Shown piece after piece: positions 1 to 11,673 of a stretch of DNA of 64,000 nucleotides. Below the pieces are notes generated by a model. The model was not told the DNA's origin. It saw only the letters and a list, made by a program, of their open reading frames with translations, and did no database searches. The translations under genes were made by a program, and so were the position numbers. Every line of letters starts with the position of its first letter. Positions within the stretch are counted from its first letter, which is position 1. Source of the stretch: Zoroaster sp. YZ-2022 (Eukaryota; Echinodermata; Asteroidea; Forcipulatida; Zoroasteridae); contig CM055831.1 of assembly GCA_029582265.1 (NCBI GenBank), forward strand, positions 29,822,189 through 29,886,188, given 5' to 3'.

Positions 1-500
1 CCTCTAGACCAAAGGGAGACCCAGGCCCGCTACCCACAGGAGGTTCAGGGGGCTTTGTCCTCTAGACCAAAGGGAAACCCAGTCCTACTACCCACAGGAG
101 GTTCAGGGGGCTTTGTCCTCTAGACCAAAGGGAGACCCAGGCCCACTACCCACAGGAGGTTCAGGGGGCTTGGTCCTCTAGACCAAAGGGAGACCCAGGC
201 CCGCTACCCACAGGAGGTTCAGGGGGCTTTGTCCTCTAGACCAAAGGGAAACCCAGTCCTACTACCCACAGGAGGTTCAGGGGGCTTTGTCCTCTAGACC
301 AAAGGGAGACCCAGGCCCACTACCCACAGGAGGTTCAGGGGGCTTGGTCCTCTAGACCAAAGGGAGACCCAGGCCCACTACCCACAGGAGGTTCAGGGGG
401 CTTGGTCCTCTAGACCAAAGGGAGACCCAGGCCCACTACCCACAGGAGGTTCAGGGGGCTTGGTCCTCTAGACCAAAGGGAGACCCAGGCCCGCTACCCA
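1..500. repeat. 58-bp satellite array with higher-order A-B-C pattern
   Basis: About 8.6 tandem copies of a 58-bp unit that begins CCTCTAGACCAAAGGGA. Units start at 1, 59, 117, 175, 233, 291, 349, 407 and 465. Three variants can be told apart. A has GCCCGCTACCC and ends CTTTGT. B has AAACCCAGTCCTACTACCC. C has GCCCACTACCC and ends CTTGGT. The order is A B C A B C C C A, with the last unit cut at 500. The array runs off the left edge of the window, so its full size is unknown. No coding potential is apparent. Confidence 0.97.
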
Positions 501-1810
501 TTTTCCAGGATTTTTTTTAACTTTTGTCAAACCACACCCCTGCAGTAGATGTTCACGTTTTTGTGTAGCTGGATGGCATCCCACATGGCAATTCCTGGTT
601 TCTCTAAGATGAAAGCACTTGATATACTATCAGGATGATTGATACATGTATACCAACTTTACACCAAGTACGTTTTTAAACAATAATTGATCCAAAGGTA
701 CAAGTTGTAATTGATCCATTTGATAATTTGTGATTACTATACCTTCCCTTTAAGATAATATTGTTCGAGAACATAAACCAGCTACCGTACATCTTATGCT
801 CATACATTGTTTCATTTTTATCAAACTTCAGAAAATAATTACATGTATAGATTATGACAGGTTGGTGTCCACATCATAAAATGTGACCTGCATTGGCATT
901 TTTCCAGATGAAAACATAGGGCTACCTGCATGTTTATAGGAACTCATGCCCACTTCGGGTCCTTGATAATACACTTAATGTTAATGCATTAAAACAACTG
1001 ACCTGTGAAAGCATCCGGCTTAAACTAAATTAGTGAAAATGCATTCCGTCGTTTATGTTGGCAAATATAAAATGGTGTACTTTAAAGTAGATTTAAAGTG
1101 TCACATATATCCGCCGGTATTGCAGTGAATGTGTCACATAGTGAATATTATCAGCTAAACTTTAATCTTTCCTTTTCTGTACAATTTATAAGGTGGCTTA
1201 AGCAATCAATATTTGAGATATTCACAACCAGAAAGAACCACCTCCTAAAAAGTGTTATTTCCCAAACCGGCAAGAATATGGCCATCTTGATCATTCATCC
1301 TTTCATCGGCCAAATAGTGTTAACTTGTCAATAGAAATTATATCAAATTTGCATAAAACCTAAGCTGTTGATGTTGGGCCATATTCCCACAATCAGTCAA
1401 TTGCATGAGCAACAACTTTTTTCTTTTTCCAAAACACTGGTACCCCATTGGATACGGCCATAACTGCCCAACCAGTCTGACTGCGTCTTTATGTCTCCCA
1501 AAAATGAGGTATTGCTATATATCAACCATGGACATGCAAGCGTATGGGTGTCATTGTTTAATTGTTGCCCTTGGGGCGGTAATATTTCACCCTAAGTGTT
1601 TCTGATAGAAATAAGTGACAGGATGCACCGCCTTGAGCTTGACGCTTTACTAATAATACTTACGGCGTAGAGCAAGGTCTAAGGGCAATGACCTAGTCAA
1701 CATACATCCAAATGAACAAAATATGTAATCACGGTCATTTCCAGGCCCAGGCCCCACCCCTAAGGGAATGATCTTATAGACCTAGTAATTTTGCTTAGTG
1801 CAAAACTGAG
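501..1810. other. AT-rich non-coding stretch with a MITE remnant
   Basis: No recognisable gene. At about 600-757 there is a reverse-oriented partial copy of the TTAA-ended MITE family described at 47072-47410. It ends CCTTCCCTTTAAG, and its interior shares the TACACCAAGTA and TCTCTAAGATGAAAG motifs with other copies. The two small open frames here (1098-1334 and 1405-1605) show no family signature and are probably chance. Confidence 0.6.
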
Positions 1811-2155
1811 AACATACCAATCCGGTGTCGAGACCGAGTCCTCAACGATAATAGCATTCGAGACTAAGACAAGATCGACACTGGACAAGTCTGCTATTGA
1901 GACCGGTCGCTCGTGTCCAAGACCCGAGTCCTTTAACAAGTTGGCATACGAGAATGAGACATGATCGAGACCAGACAAATTGGTGTCGAGACCTGTCTCG
2001 AGACGTACCAATACCGACTCCTCAGCTAATTTACGTGTAGCTTTGGACACTGAGACTAGATATACACTATAATTAAGCCTGCATGGTGTCCGAGACCAAG
2101 ACCGAGTATAGCGTTCGAGACTGAGGTAAACATCTGGTGTCAAGACCGGTCTCCA
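1811..2155. repeat. Degenerate GAGACC/GTCTCGAGAC-rich repeat block
   Basis: Many diverged copies of a short motif such as TCGAGACCGAGTCCT and its reverse complement (for example CTGTCTCGAGACG at 1992-2004) are packed into about 345 bp. The block is rich in small palindromes with a CTCGAG core. A 127-residue frame on the minus strand (1760-2143) is kept open by this repeat composition and is not interpreted as a gene. The block is of the same type as the ACTCG-rich and ATTCG-rich blocks elsewhere in the window. Confidence 0.6.
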
Positions 2156-2168
2156 GACTAGGGGGCTG

Positions 2169-2461
2169 GTATACTTTAAAAAAAACGTGTAAATTTACAG
2201 CAAAATGCAGGCAACTCTATTTCCAACAATACGTTTCCATATTTTGTGTGGGACATATTCTGTGTGGGCTGAAAAATAGAATGGGTAAAACAAACGAATA
2301 TAGAAACGTACATGTACTGCAGTTTCATTATTAAGCGTTTACAGAAATTGTGCAAATCAGTTTAATACAATTGTTATGTAAAATTGTAATACAGCAAATT
2401 GTTGGAAATAGAGTTGCCTACATTTTGCTGTAAATTTACATGTATCTTTTACAGTGTATAG
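2169..2461. mobile_element. MITE with 46-bp inverted repeats, mariner-like ends
   Basis: Inverted arms at 2185-2230 and 2398-2443 differ at only two or three positions over 46 bp; the shared core is GTAAATTTACAGCAAAATG. The element probably extends to TATAC at 2169 and GTATA at 2461, with a terminus close to TACACTGTAAAAG, an end style common in Tc1/mariner-type MITEs with TA targets. The interior shows no transposase. The superfamily assignment is inference from the end sequence. Confidence 0.75.
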
Positions 2462-4450
2462 ACAGCTAACTGAACCATGGGAGATAGCTTCTCCTGCCCA
2501 CGTTTAAATATCCCACACGTCCCTGCTGATAACGCCCCTCGTGTCTACTCTTATTCTGAACACATCATGATGTGGTTGTGCATGGTTCAATTACACCATC
2601 GCGAAATAATTTGCTCATGTCGTATCTAATCTCCGGTATTGCATTTCATATTTTTAACTGGCCTTGCTCGCTAGCGTCAAACGCCCTTTGTGTCGGTCGT
2701 TGCGCCCAGCTGTATAGATTTTGAACAAGCCATGGGAAATTGTTTAATCTCCATGCGTGAGCATGTATTATAATATGTTTGCTCCGTAACGCATTAGTTA
2801 GTATTACCTGTATTAGGCTACTATTAGCTAGATTTAATGACATGATTGATGATTGCAGTAAAAAATTGCAATGTCAAATTGCAAGCAACCTTGCCCTCTC
2901 TTATACCTTGTCTGACAGTTTAAATTCAGTTGAAAAGTAATTAGTTTTATAAAGCTCTATGTCTAATTAATTGTGGTCCGTTATCAGATAGAAATTAAAG
3001 GTATGATTGGTAAATTTATTTGAATTGATTTTACAATTCATTTATCAAAGAACGCCGGCTCTTTCTTCTATTGATTGTCTGGCATAGTGGAGATTTTCCA
3101 TTTTTATTCAGAAACATGGTGATGTTGTCGGCATTTGTTTTGGTTTTCCAGTTCAATGAATTGAGAGCACTTCAGTTGGAATAGATTTCAGGATGGTCGG
3201 TAGGCCTATTGGTCTTTATACGGTTTTGGCCATCTTTTCCATAGTACGCAAATACAATTATTAGAGGTAGCAAGGGGCCAGTGGTCCCCTGGTTGATGTG
3301 ATGACGAGTACAAGGTTGTATTAAATTATTTTCTAGCGGCCGTAAGACAAAAAGAACACGCGTACAAAAATTAACAGCTCGAAATATAACACAAAATATA
3401 CTTTTTATCCCCCAGCCATTCTTACAGGCGAGGTCACGAAATTGGCCACCTCGCCATTGAATTGACAGGGGAAACACAGCAAGAGACCAGACTATTTCCC
3501 TTCCAGCCTCGGTGTGATAACTTGGATTGTATCCATGGACGACAAGATGGCTACCCTACGATAAAGGTATGTACCTTTACTCACTTCACACACAGTAAAC
3601 TTAAGATGAACCTGTATTGATTTTTTAAAATGTTACCTGACAGTGCGGTATTAGCGAAAATCATGTAACTATTTCAGACACTAAAGTCTCGATTGATTGC
3701 TCTTCTTTTTAAGAAAACAACATTTCCTTTGGGAATTTGGTCTCTGGAAAATGCAAACAACTTAACACCAATCATACGTCTCTCTAAACCGATTTACCTT
3801 CAAAAGCCCATCAGGCAAACCGCGATAATCTTCAAGCGTATATAGTTCCCCGCTGAACACTAGATATTGCTTATTTAATTCAGTTACAAAGTCTCAGCAA
3901 GGAGACAGAGGGGTAGTCGTAGTTCATGAGGGCATCGGCCGGGAGGAGCGAACGACGTTCCGTATCATGGAGGGCAACAGACTCCTCCAGCCGTTTTGAA
4001 GTGCGTGTATGATATGCTCGTAATTCAAAGTATCCGGTGGGTCATCACTTGCTGCACGCCTGGTCTCGAGTTCCCACAGTTCACGGTATACAGATAAAAG
4101 GCCGCGTTTCTTAGGGCATGGACGGTCATTGACATGACATATACTGTAGATACACGATTATAAGGAATGGATATCTTCATGTTATTGGGACGAACCGAAA
4201 CGAGGTTTGATGTGCACCCAGGGGAACCAGCCAACCAGGGGATTAAATAATTGGAGCACGACGCTCCACTTTTTATCATAAATTTAATTTACTTTTTTAC
4301 GGTGCATTTTTTACCGTGCACACATTTGTGTGGCTCATTATACGCCTCCTGCACATCACGGCCCTCTAGCGGCGAAAATGCACTTAGGCTCCGAGTTTCA
4401 CAGCGGCATTTTATTGTCTGTATACATACAAACGTAAGCAAGTACTGCCG
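2462..4450. other. Unannotated AT-rich stretch
   Basis: No gene, RNA or clear transposon recognised. Small frames on both strands (for example 3172-3477 minus and 4025-4279 minus) have no motif and low-complexity composition. Nothing else in it could be supported. Confidence 0.4.
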
Positions 4451-4459
4451 TCGCTGGAA

Positions 4460-4525
4460 TGATTAAATAAAACTACTCAATTGAGAATTTCATATGGTGT
4501 CACCGCAAATTAGTCTTTACTTATC
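4460..4525 (+). mobile_element. Solo fragment of the Penelope-like terminal sequence
   Basis: The stretch ACTACTCAATTGAGAATTTC followed by ATGGTGTCACCGCAAATTAG and CTTTACTTATCC matches, with a few changes, the outer end of the inverted repeat at 63743-63863. No hammerhead-like part is present here, so this is a truncated copy. Confidence 0.6.
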
Positions 4526-4863
4526 CCGTTAGCAAATCAATGCAAAAAGCGCACACTAGCACCAGTGATATTCTGCCCTGTGGACAAATGGTGCCCGATT
4601 GCAGTGCTGCTCCATGCATGGGTTTCCCTGCCATACGTACTTGGTTCAAACTAGAATACACTTTGTGCAAAAGTATGTATGACCTTTGGAAGTTTTAGCT
4701 GAATTAGATTTCACAATGTGATGAGATAATTATTGTGAACATTCATATGACGATAGGGCCTACAGGATTCAACATCAAATCAAGAGCTCTACAAGCCTGC
4801 AGTCAATGCGCGCAAGGCTTCCCGGATAGTACACACCACGCACGAAAAAGACTAGTGCATGCA

Positions 4864-5340
4864 TACTGTAAGAAAAATTGGGCAAACACGGTTGATATGT
4901 TGCCCAACACTCATTGGCGGATCCAGGGGGGGGGGCTAAGGGGGCTGTAGCCCCCCCCCAAAAAAAATCGTTAAAAAATAATTTTAAAAATGTTTAAAAA
5001 GGAGAGAAAAAGAGAGAGAGAGAGAGAGAGAGAGAGGGGGAGGGGAGGGGAGAACGCACTCCCATTCCCCCTCACTGTGCTTTGTTTTTCTCTCCCTTTG
5101 ATTATTTCATTGTAATTTTTGTAGTACTGAAAAATATTTGTTTTTGATTCTCAGCCCCCCCCCCCCTAAAAAATGTTCTGGATCCGCCCATGACACTGGT
5201 CAACATATATCAACAGGTTACAGAGTTGGTTTACCATTGCCCAATGTTGGACAATTTTTTGCCAAAATATGTGAACAGTTGTGGTAAATACTGACCAATT
5301 CTGGGAGAAATAACCTTACCCAACCCCATTTTACAGTGCA
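4864..5340. mobile_element. Outer MITE with CACTGTAAAA-type ends, interrupted
   Basis: Left end TACTGTAAGAAAAATTGGGCAA and right end (reverse complement) CACTGTAAAATGGGGTTGGG are imperfect inverted repeats. The interior carries several TTGCCCAA-like words in both orientations. It is split by a second MITE at 4912-5192. Removing that insert would leave an element of about 190 bp. The ends resemble Tc1/mariner-type MITEs, which is an inference. Confidence 0.6.
4912..5192. mobile_element. Nested GGATCC-ended MITE with GA microsatellite
   Basis: Inverted ends CATTGGCGGATCCAG and, as reverse complement, CATGGGCGGATCCAG, backed by G-rich and C-rich tracts, enclose about 280 bp. ACACT is present on both sides (4907-4911 and 5193-5197), a likely target duplication within the outer MITE. 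A (GA)n run at about 5009-5035 lies inside. A fragment of the same end (ATTGGTGGATCCAGAGG) occurs near 8967. Confidence 0.7.
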
Positions 5341-5980
5341 CAGTGGCACTCGTTCAGATGCCAATTTCACATGGTAAGCAAACAAAAGTTACGCAAAAGC
5401 AAGGTCAAATTGTCACGTAAATGTGTATTGCTTCTGGTAGGCTCTCTACTAAATGTTGCCGAGCAGATAGATTATTTCCTGCTTTAATGCAGATCGATGA
5501 AATTGGGCCCTGCTTATAAATTATGTATATATTCATGTAATATAAATATTCAAACATGTCATTTCATGTAGACCAATCACATTATTCGATTGCAGAAGTC
5601 CTGAAAAGATGCGTGTAATGTTGTTTTCTTATTGGTCAAAATCAAAGGCCAATGCATTTTGCATTAACACTACATAATAATGAGGTGGTAAAGGCACTCG
5701 TGGCATATACTTGCATGTCTTTCGTATTTCTCTTTTAAAAAGTAAGTACTTTGGCTGAAATGTAATCTCAAGTTTCAGCTTAATACGAAGACTAAGTCAT
5801 GTACAACTGTGAAAAAGCATTCACAGTATAGAAAACATGTTGAGCAAAAAGTTGCAAAGTGCATAATGTTCGTGTTTTCACTGACATGAGAGATAGAATA
5901 ATTTCGATGATTGGATTCTTTATAAACTTCACATTAAGGCAAAAAAAGTCTCCGTTTTTTTTTTCATTTGTTTTTGTTTT
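5341..5980. other. AT-rich stretch without a gene
   Basis: Nothing could be supported apart from scattered words of a dispersed repeat, such as TGAAATTGGGCCCTGC near 5498-5513 (compare 46199 and 58616). Confidence 0.4.
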
Positions 5981-5984
5981 GTGT

Positions 5985-6185
5985 TGCTATGAAACGATGT
6001 CCAAATACAACCAAAATTGCTGGATCGATTGGAATTCTGCCGTGCTGTGTTTTAAACCACTTTTTCACATAGGGGTATGAACGTTTGCCCGATTTGTGAG
6101 GCCTCTCTTAGCCACCATACTTTATATATGGAAAATTTGGTCCCGCGTATACATTCATCACGTATTTCCCTGTTGGCCAAAAAAA
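5985..6185 (-). repeat. Dispersed repeat, inverted partner of 63025-63225
   Basis: About 200 bp that is the diverged reverse complement of 63025-63225. Shared landmarks are GGCCTCTCTTAGCCACCATAC, ACGTATTTCCCTGTTGGCC and the GATCGATTGG/CCAATCAATC word. It is an interspersed repeat of unknown class. Small frames on both strands within it are by-products. Confidence 0.75.
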
Positions 6186-6439
6186 CAAAAAAACAAGCTT
6201 GCGTATAATTAATTTTGTAATTACTGGTATTGTACGCCCCTTTTGGTATCCCTTTCACTTGTTGGGGTTGGGAACGTGATGGGGTAAAACAGCCAGCCGG
6301 CCAGCTGGACTATGATCTCTATATTGGGTCCTGTAGTTCGTCAAGGGGTCGATGATTGGACTACTACCAATACGACACTTGTTCGGTTCAAATCAATTAA
6401 TACCTTTAAAATGGATATCGTTTTACAATGCAATTTGCC

Positions 6440-6800
6440 CGTCAACAGCCACTGGAAATTTACCCTTTCCGTCAACGGGTCCACGGACGGAAGGAAGCCC
6501 CTTTCAGCCCAGGACTTCTCTCTCGGTGCCAAGTGACATCGTCAATCCGCGGTTTTCTTGACACTACTTTGCTTTTAATACAATTACCGATACTTCCACG
6601 CTGTTCGCGCCATTAGACGCCGGGGGATTTGGGTCTGATCGTCCCGGCTGCCTGCTGCGCCGCGCCTCGGCTAGTCTGAAACCCATCGTCAATAACACCG
6701 CGCCAGCAAAGAAAACCGCACAATATTCCTGTTTTGCTGGCTGGGTTATTTTCGTAGCAAGACGATCAACCGGTCCAGTATCCGGTAATAACTCACTCAA
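6440..6800. other. GC-richer segment of unknown nature
   Basis: Base composition is clearly more GC-rich than the flanks, with several CpG dinucleotides (for example CCGCGG near 6547 and CGCCGCGC near 6657). Overlapping short frames exist on both strands, none with a recognisable domain. It could be an old exon, a regulatory CpG-rich patch or transposon debris. No choice can be made from sequence alone. Confidence 0.3.
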
Positions 6801-7271
6801 TATCGGTTACTCTTGACGACAGCTCGAAGTAAGTTTTGGAATTGCATCTGACACTAGTTGATCGCTGCAGGCAGCTTCGACTTGTCATTGGGCTAAAAGT
6901 TTTTGGCAGAGTCATCTGTTTGGACGAACCACTCTATTTTTATCCTGTTTATATTGGGGGTGTGTGACATAATTGAAAGGGACGGGATTCCAGAAACTGT
7001 TTCCCTAGATTTCAGAATTCATCTCCAGCTTGGTAACGCGGGCTACTGTTTATAGCATTTTGCATGGCAACATCCCCTGTGAGTGAAGTTCGATCGTGTA
7101 GTGTGAATTTTGGGTAAAGATCTAATCACCAATGGCCCTCTGTTAAATCCACATGCTTGCATGAAGGGAGACTGGACCGACAGACTTATTGTAGAAAACT
7201 GAAATAGCCTAGTGTAAAAAGAGGAGAATACTGGAAAAATGAATCGCCAAAAACTATCGGTAAAATAGCGA

Positions 7272-7313
7272 AAACACCGGCGACACATCTTTAAAGATGT
7301 GTCGCCAGTTTTT
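7272..7313. repeat. 42-bp near-perfect palindrome with a 28-bp perfect core
   Basis: Positions 7279-7306 form a perfect palindrome with no spacer (GGCGACACATCTTT and its complement). Pairing continues outward to 7272 and 7313 with two mismatches. It could form a hairpin or cruciform. It may mark two abutting transposon ends. Confidence 0.9.
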
Positions 7314-7779
7314 GTTTGTTTGTTTGTTGTTGTTCTGTTTTGGGGGGGGGAGATTTTTTAATTTTGGGAAATTGTCCATCAGAATATAGCTATTATACTT
7401 GAAAAAGGGAACACATAAATGCTTTAAAATCACATATTTCGTGAGAAATATACTTTAAATATGTAACGAAATGACTTTACGGTAGGTCCAGTCATAAATT
7501 TAATTTGACACTCTCATTTCAGAGTATTTTTAATTTTTAACATCCCGGAAATTGCTGGTAAAACACGGATGGTACATCTTTAAATGCTCTTACAAGTTAT
7601 AGGGGTAAATGACCACAATTTCAGTCAATTTCAATAACCAGCTCTTTGGCACTGCTGTCATTATTATATACAATTGCCGAGTAATCTCTCCCGTCAGTGA
7701 GGTTTTGTTCGCTCGTTCATTCCCTCCCCCAGTCCACCCATGAATAATCCTATCATCCCATCATCTAATAACACTATCG

Positions 7780-7900
7780 CCTACGGTTTCAGCTTCACCG
7801 CCAAGTGGCGCACCGTCGCGGCCGGCCCGCGCCGCCTGTCGTCTCACCGCCCGGCACTCGTCACCGTTTCCTGCGACCACGGTCGGGGAGCTTGGCTCCG
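7780..7900. other. CpG-rich patch
   Basis: Short GC-rich segment with many CpGs (GTCGCGGCCGGCCCGCGCCG near 7814). No gene recognised. It might be a regulatory or exonic remnant, and nothing in it decides between these. Confidence 0.25.
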
Positions 7901-8173
7901 TGATTACTAGGCTCCTTCTTGTATCATCTCAAAGTGATTGCCAGTGGGCTATATTAATCATCATCCCATGTCCTCAAGAAGACGCGTGTCTATTATGCCC
8001 GAGTGCGATTCTATTACCCGGTATCGGTTCTGTCTGTCTTCATCACAATTTCGAGACCAGGCATGGATCGACGCCACCGCCGGGCGAGGGAACTTTTTAG
8101 CTTGGGGGAAATCGTCTTAATCTATCACCCTCTGCGTTCACCCTTTCTTCTCCCTGTCTCTATCACACCTGTG

Positions 8174-8520
8174 GTCGAATACATGTGCAGTATTCGAGTA
8201 CAATACGAATACCTGTATATTCGAATACAATACGAATACTTGTATTCAGGTTACATGTTGTTTGCACTAGGACAAACTATGTTAGTATCTGTAATCTAAT
8301 ATATTCGAATACAGCTTGCATCCGTATTCATTGTTGTATAGGAAATTCGTATTCGGAATCGTATCTGGATTTGAACACAATCTGAATTCGAAGTTAAAAT
8401 GTATTCGAACACAAATTATATTTGCCTGATTTGTATACCTGTCACGTGGCTCACTTCTCAAAAATGTGTCATTGATATTTAAAAAAAAATACAATCTGTA
8501 CCATTATTCGAATACACTTG
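8174..8520. repeat. ATTCGAATAC-type low-complexity repeat
   Basis: Repeated words TATTCGAATAC, AATACGAATAC and GTATTCG, many self-complementary, over about 350 bp. Similar shorter blocks occur at 17228-17290 and 62750-62815. Several small open frames here are products of the repetition. Confidence 0.65.
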
Positions 8521-10077
8521 ATCCCAGAACTGCATGGTTTATCTCTGGTCTCCATCAAAACCTCCCTCTGTGCCTGTCTCTCTTCGCAATATCTCGATCA
8601 CTGCGTGAGATCATGAGATGATACCGTCCATACCTTAGGGGTCGTAATAAAAACTCAATATTTATGCGAGAAAACGGGTAATACTCCGGTATGCGACAGT
8701 AATAAACAGTTTGGATGTTATTGTGTCATACTAGGGTAGGCAAACCTCTCCAGTGTTGATAACTTTTTATGAAGATAGTGTTTTATATCCACCAGCCCTT
8801 TTAGTTTTTTACTAAGTAAATGGTTTCTATACATGTTTTGTGTTGGTGATGTCAATTTGTCATTTTTTTTTTTAAATTCTATAGTTTTGCGTTGTAATAG
8901 CGCCCGCCTTATTGCTGGATACGTGCGCTTTATAATTTCCCATTGTTATTATAATGAGAATGACATTGGTGGATCCAGAGGTGGAGTGGGGAAAAGAGGT
9001 CAAGTGTCCACTGTCCACTTTTTCGAACCCTTGCATAGGCCTACGTGTATGTGTGCTCTTTAGATTTTGTTGACAGTGTACCCAGGTTTCATTTAGGATT
9101 TGGAAACTGCCTGTCGGCAAAATGTACTTGGTTTAGAAACCGCCTGTCCAAATTCAACTACTGGTGATGACAAAGTTTGAGCACGACGTACCAATTGTGA
9201 GCCGGTAAGCCATTTCAGTGTGTCCAGTTTTAGGACCCTGGAAAGATTTGGTCAGGATTAGATTCTCTCTGGTGCAATCTGCTAGCTTCAAAATTGTTAA
9301 GAAGAACTTACCAGAAACAGGTTTGGCTTCAATTAGACTCTAAAACAGGCTTACATGAACTTGTTATACTAATAGACTAGATAATGTATAATGGACTGTC
9401 CTGGACAGGTAGGCTTGGCAGGAAGTGTCTAAATAGTTCTAACCTGTCCAAACCGATTTTTACCTGTCTTGGGGCTAGATGAGACCCTGAGTGTAGGCCT
9501 ATCCCTTGTTTTGGCTGGTTATACAGCTCAGAGCACGTGCTTGCATGGGGGCCCAAGCCTTTGATCACTAGTACGCCTCCTTTTCAGTATTACTTCTTCA
9601 TATTTTTGTATATTATCATTGTAGTAAATGTGACTGTGTCTCAATATTGGAGAAAAATAAATACATGAATGAATGAATGTGAAGGATATTTGCCACCATG
9701 TTGAGTTAGAGTCAGTTTTATGGATATAGGTGGATGGGATGTTATATAGATATAGCTGATATATACTTTGAAGTACTAACACATGCTTTCTGGATTCCTG
9801 ACCACCGATCAAAAAACTCACTGTTAGAAATATCATATTTTGTGAATCATCATGGACATGCGCCTTATATTGATTTCCATAATACTTGTGTATACAACGA
9901 TGGCTTTTATTAGTGAATCACGGTTGTTATGATGTAAGTGAGATATTTAGAAAGTCACTAGGTGGGAAAGCCTTATGTTTTAGTTTTTCTATGCGTTGAA
10001 CCTGGATGCCCAACTTAAAATGGACTTAATTTCCTCGTATCCTGCTTCTAACTGAAGTGATAAAGTTACACCAGTGG

Positions 10078-10232
10078 TGTGAATTTATCACTCGATAGCG
10101 TTCATATTGGACGAGTTGCCTTCATAGTAGTGTGAATGTATCCTTCTATAGTGTTCATCAATTGGACGAGTTGTCCATACAGTGTGTGAATGTGTCCTTC
10201 AATGGTGTTCGTATTGGGCGAGTTGTCCACGA
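10078..10232. repeat. Three diverged copies of a ~58-bp unit
   Basis: The words GTGTGAAT, ATCCTTC/TGTCCTTC, GTGTTC and TTGG(A/G)CGAGTTG recur three times at roughly 58-60-bp spacing. It starts beside ACACCAGTGGTGT, a self-complementary word also seen near 61010. No gene here. Confidence 0.6.
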
Positions 10233-10639
10233 CAAATACTGTGCATTGGTTTGTTTTTTAACAGCGCCAGTTTGTGCATTGTACCCTGCAGTGGTAGTGA
10301 CATCATACCAGCTGCTAGCTGTACTGCAATAAGACATGCGGTCATTCGTTTTTGACACAGTAAAATATAAGGGGTTTATTGACTTGAGAACGGTCAATAC
10401 TCATTTCATAGCGGCTTACCACACCATGATAGACATAGCGTGGCCAGACTACAAGTCTGATACCTGACTCCAGCTGGCTCTTCAGAGAAACGCCGTAGGG
10501 GCCATTTTTAAGTTTATTGGCCTGTCAAAATTTCCTGTCCGTCAAGTTTGCTGAAATCGACTGGTTGGTAATTTCCTGGGTTTTCATTCCGTCCCGATGA
10601 TTTTCACCATTCACAGGGTTGGAATAAGATGCCGGATTG

Positions 10640-11202
10640 TGACTCGTGTTTGACCTGGAAAAAAATGCCGCTTGCCGCCGGCTGGAGGTGTGATGGGGAT
10701 TAACGGCGACTTCTCGCCCGTCTTCCCTTTCTCATCCCCGGATTTAACTCCTCTGGCGATTGCACTTCGGAGAACTCCCTCTGTCTTATTCTGCTTCCTC
10801 ATTATCCTCCCCTTGTCTGCATCGCCGCATCTCATGTCTCCCCGGAGACTGCTGTTTCCTTTCTTAGAATCCCCTGCGCTGCCCGGCAGATGCTCGCTGG
10901 TGACTCGGTGGCGTCTTCGGACTAGGTTTCTCCGAATCGCTAAATTGCATTTAGAAATCTGGACGCACGGACAAGTGGAGTGGATAATGCACTTATTGAG
11001 ACGAGGAGGAAGCTTTGCCCGTAGCGATGCAGTTGACTCATTAAACATCGTAGGATGTGTACGGCGCGACGGAACATCTGATTATGGAGGAACCGTCTTT
11101 AATTCTACAGTGTACATGACTGATTTTATCACTGGATGGACCTTTATCAAATTGAAATCATTATTAGTGTTTGTCTTTTATTTTTGCTTGATTCTGTTGT
11201 AA
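10640..11202. other. GC-richer segment with open frames on both strands
   Basis: A 176-codon frame on the plus strand (10672-11202) overlaps a 145-codon frame on the minus strand (10611-11048). The segment is GC-richer than its surroundings, which by itself lengthens open frames. Neither translation shows a domain, signal peptide or repeated motif that I recognise. If a gene remnant exists here I cannot say on which strand. Most likely non-coding or a decayed exon. Confidence 0.25.
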
Positions 11203-11299
11203 GCATGATCGTATTTCTGATTTGTTTAATACGAATTTTGCGAAAACAGTAAAACTGCATCATGTAAAAAAATAATTATGCATGTCGACTGCATAGATT

Positions 11300-11673
11300 A
11301 GCAAATTGCAATGGGGTTTTCTATGAGCAAATTGCAATGGGGTTTTCGATTAGCACATTTCATTTGGGGTTTTCGATTAGCAAAATGCAATAGGGTTTTC
11401 GATGAGCAAATTGCAATGGGGTTTTAGATGAGCAAATTTCAATGGGGTTTTCGATTAGCAAATTGCATCAATGGGGTTTCGATTAGCAAATTGCAATGGG
11501 GTTTTCGATTAGCAAATTGCAATGGGGTTTTCGATGAGCAGATTGCAGTGGGGTTTTCGATGAGCAAATTGCAATGGGGTTTTCGATGAGCAGATTGCAA
11601 TGGGGTTTTCGATGAGCAAATTGCAATGGTGTTTTCGATGAGCAAATTGCAGTGGGTTTTTCGATGAGCAAAG
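11300..11673. repeat. 26-bp tandem repeat, about 14 copies
   Basis: Unit AGCAAATTGCAATGGGGTTT plus TCGATG. Variants include TTAGCA for TGAGCA, CAGATTGC for CAAATTGC, and one unit with an inserted ATC. Because 26 is not a multiple of three, the same peptide cycle (AIC, SSK, LIEN and similar) appears in all three minus frames, so the three overlapping minus open frames are not genes. Confidence 0.97.

Noticed and set aside
1..500. Regular direct repeats that might suggest a CRISPR array
   Set aside because: Units abut with no unique spacers, and the genome is eukaryotic in style. The same holds for 11300-11673, 14760-15841 and 51185-54775.
10672..11202. The longest plus-strand frame of the window (176 codons)
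   Set aside because: It overlaps a 145-codon minus frame in a GC-richer patch and has no recognisable domain, so coding status cannot be supported.
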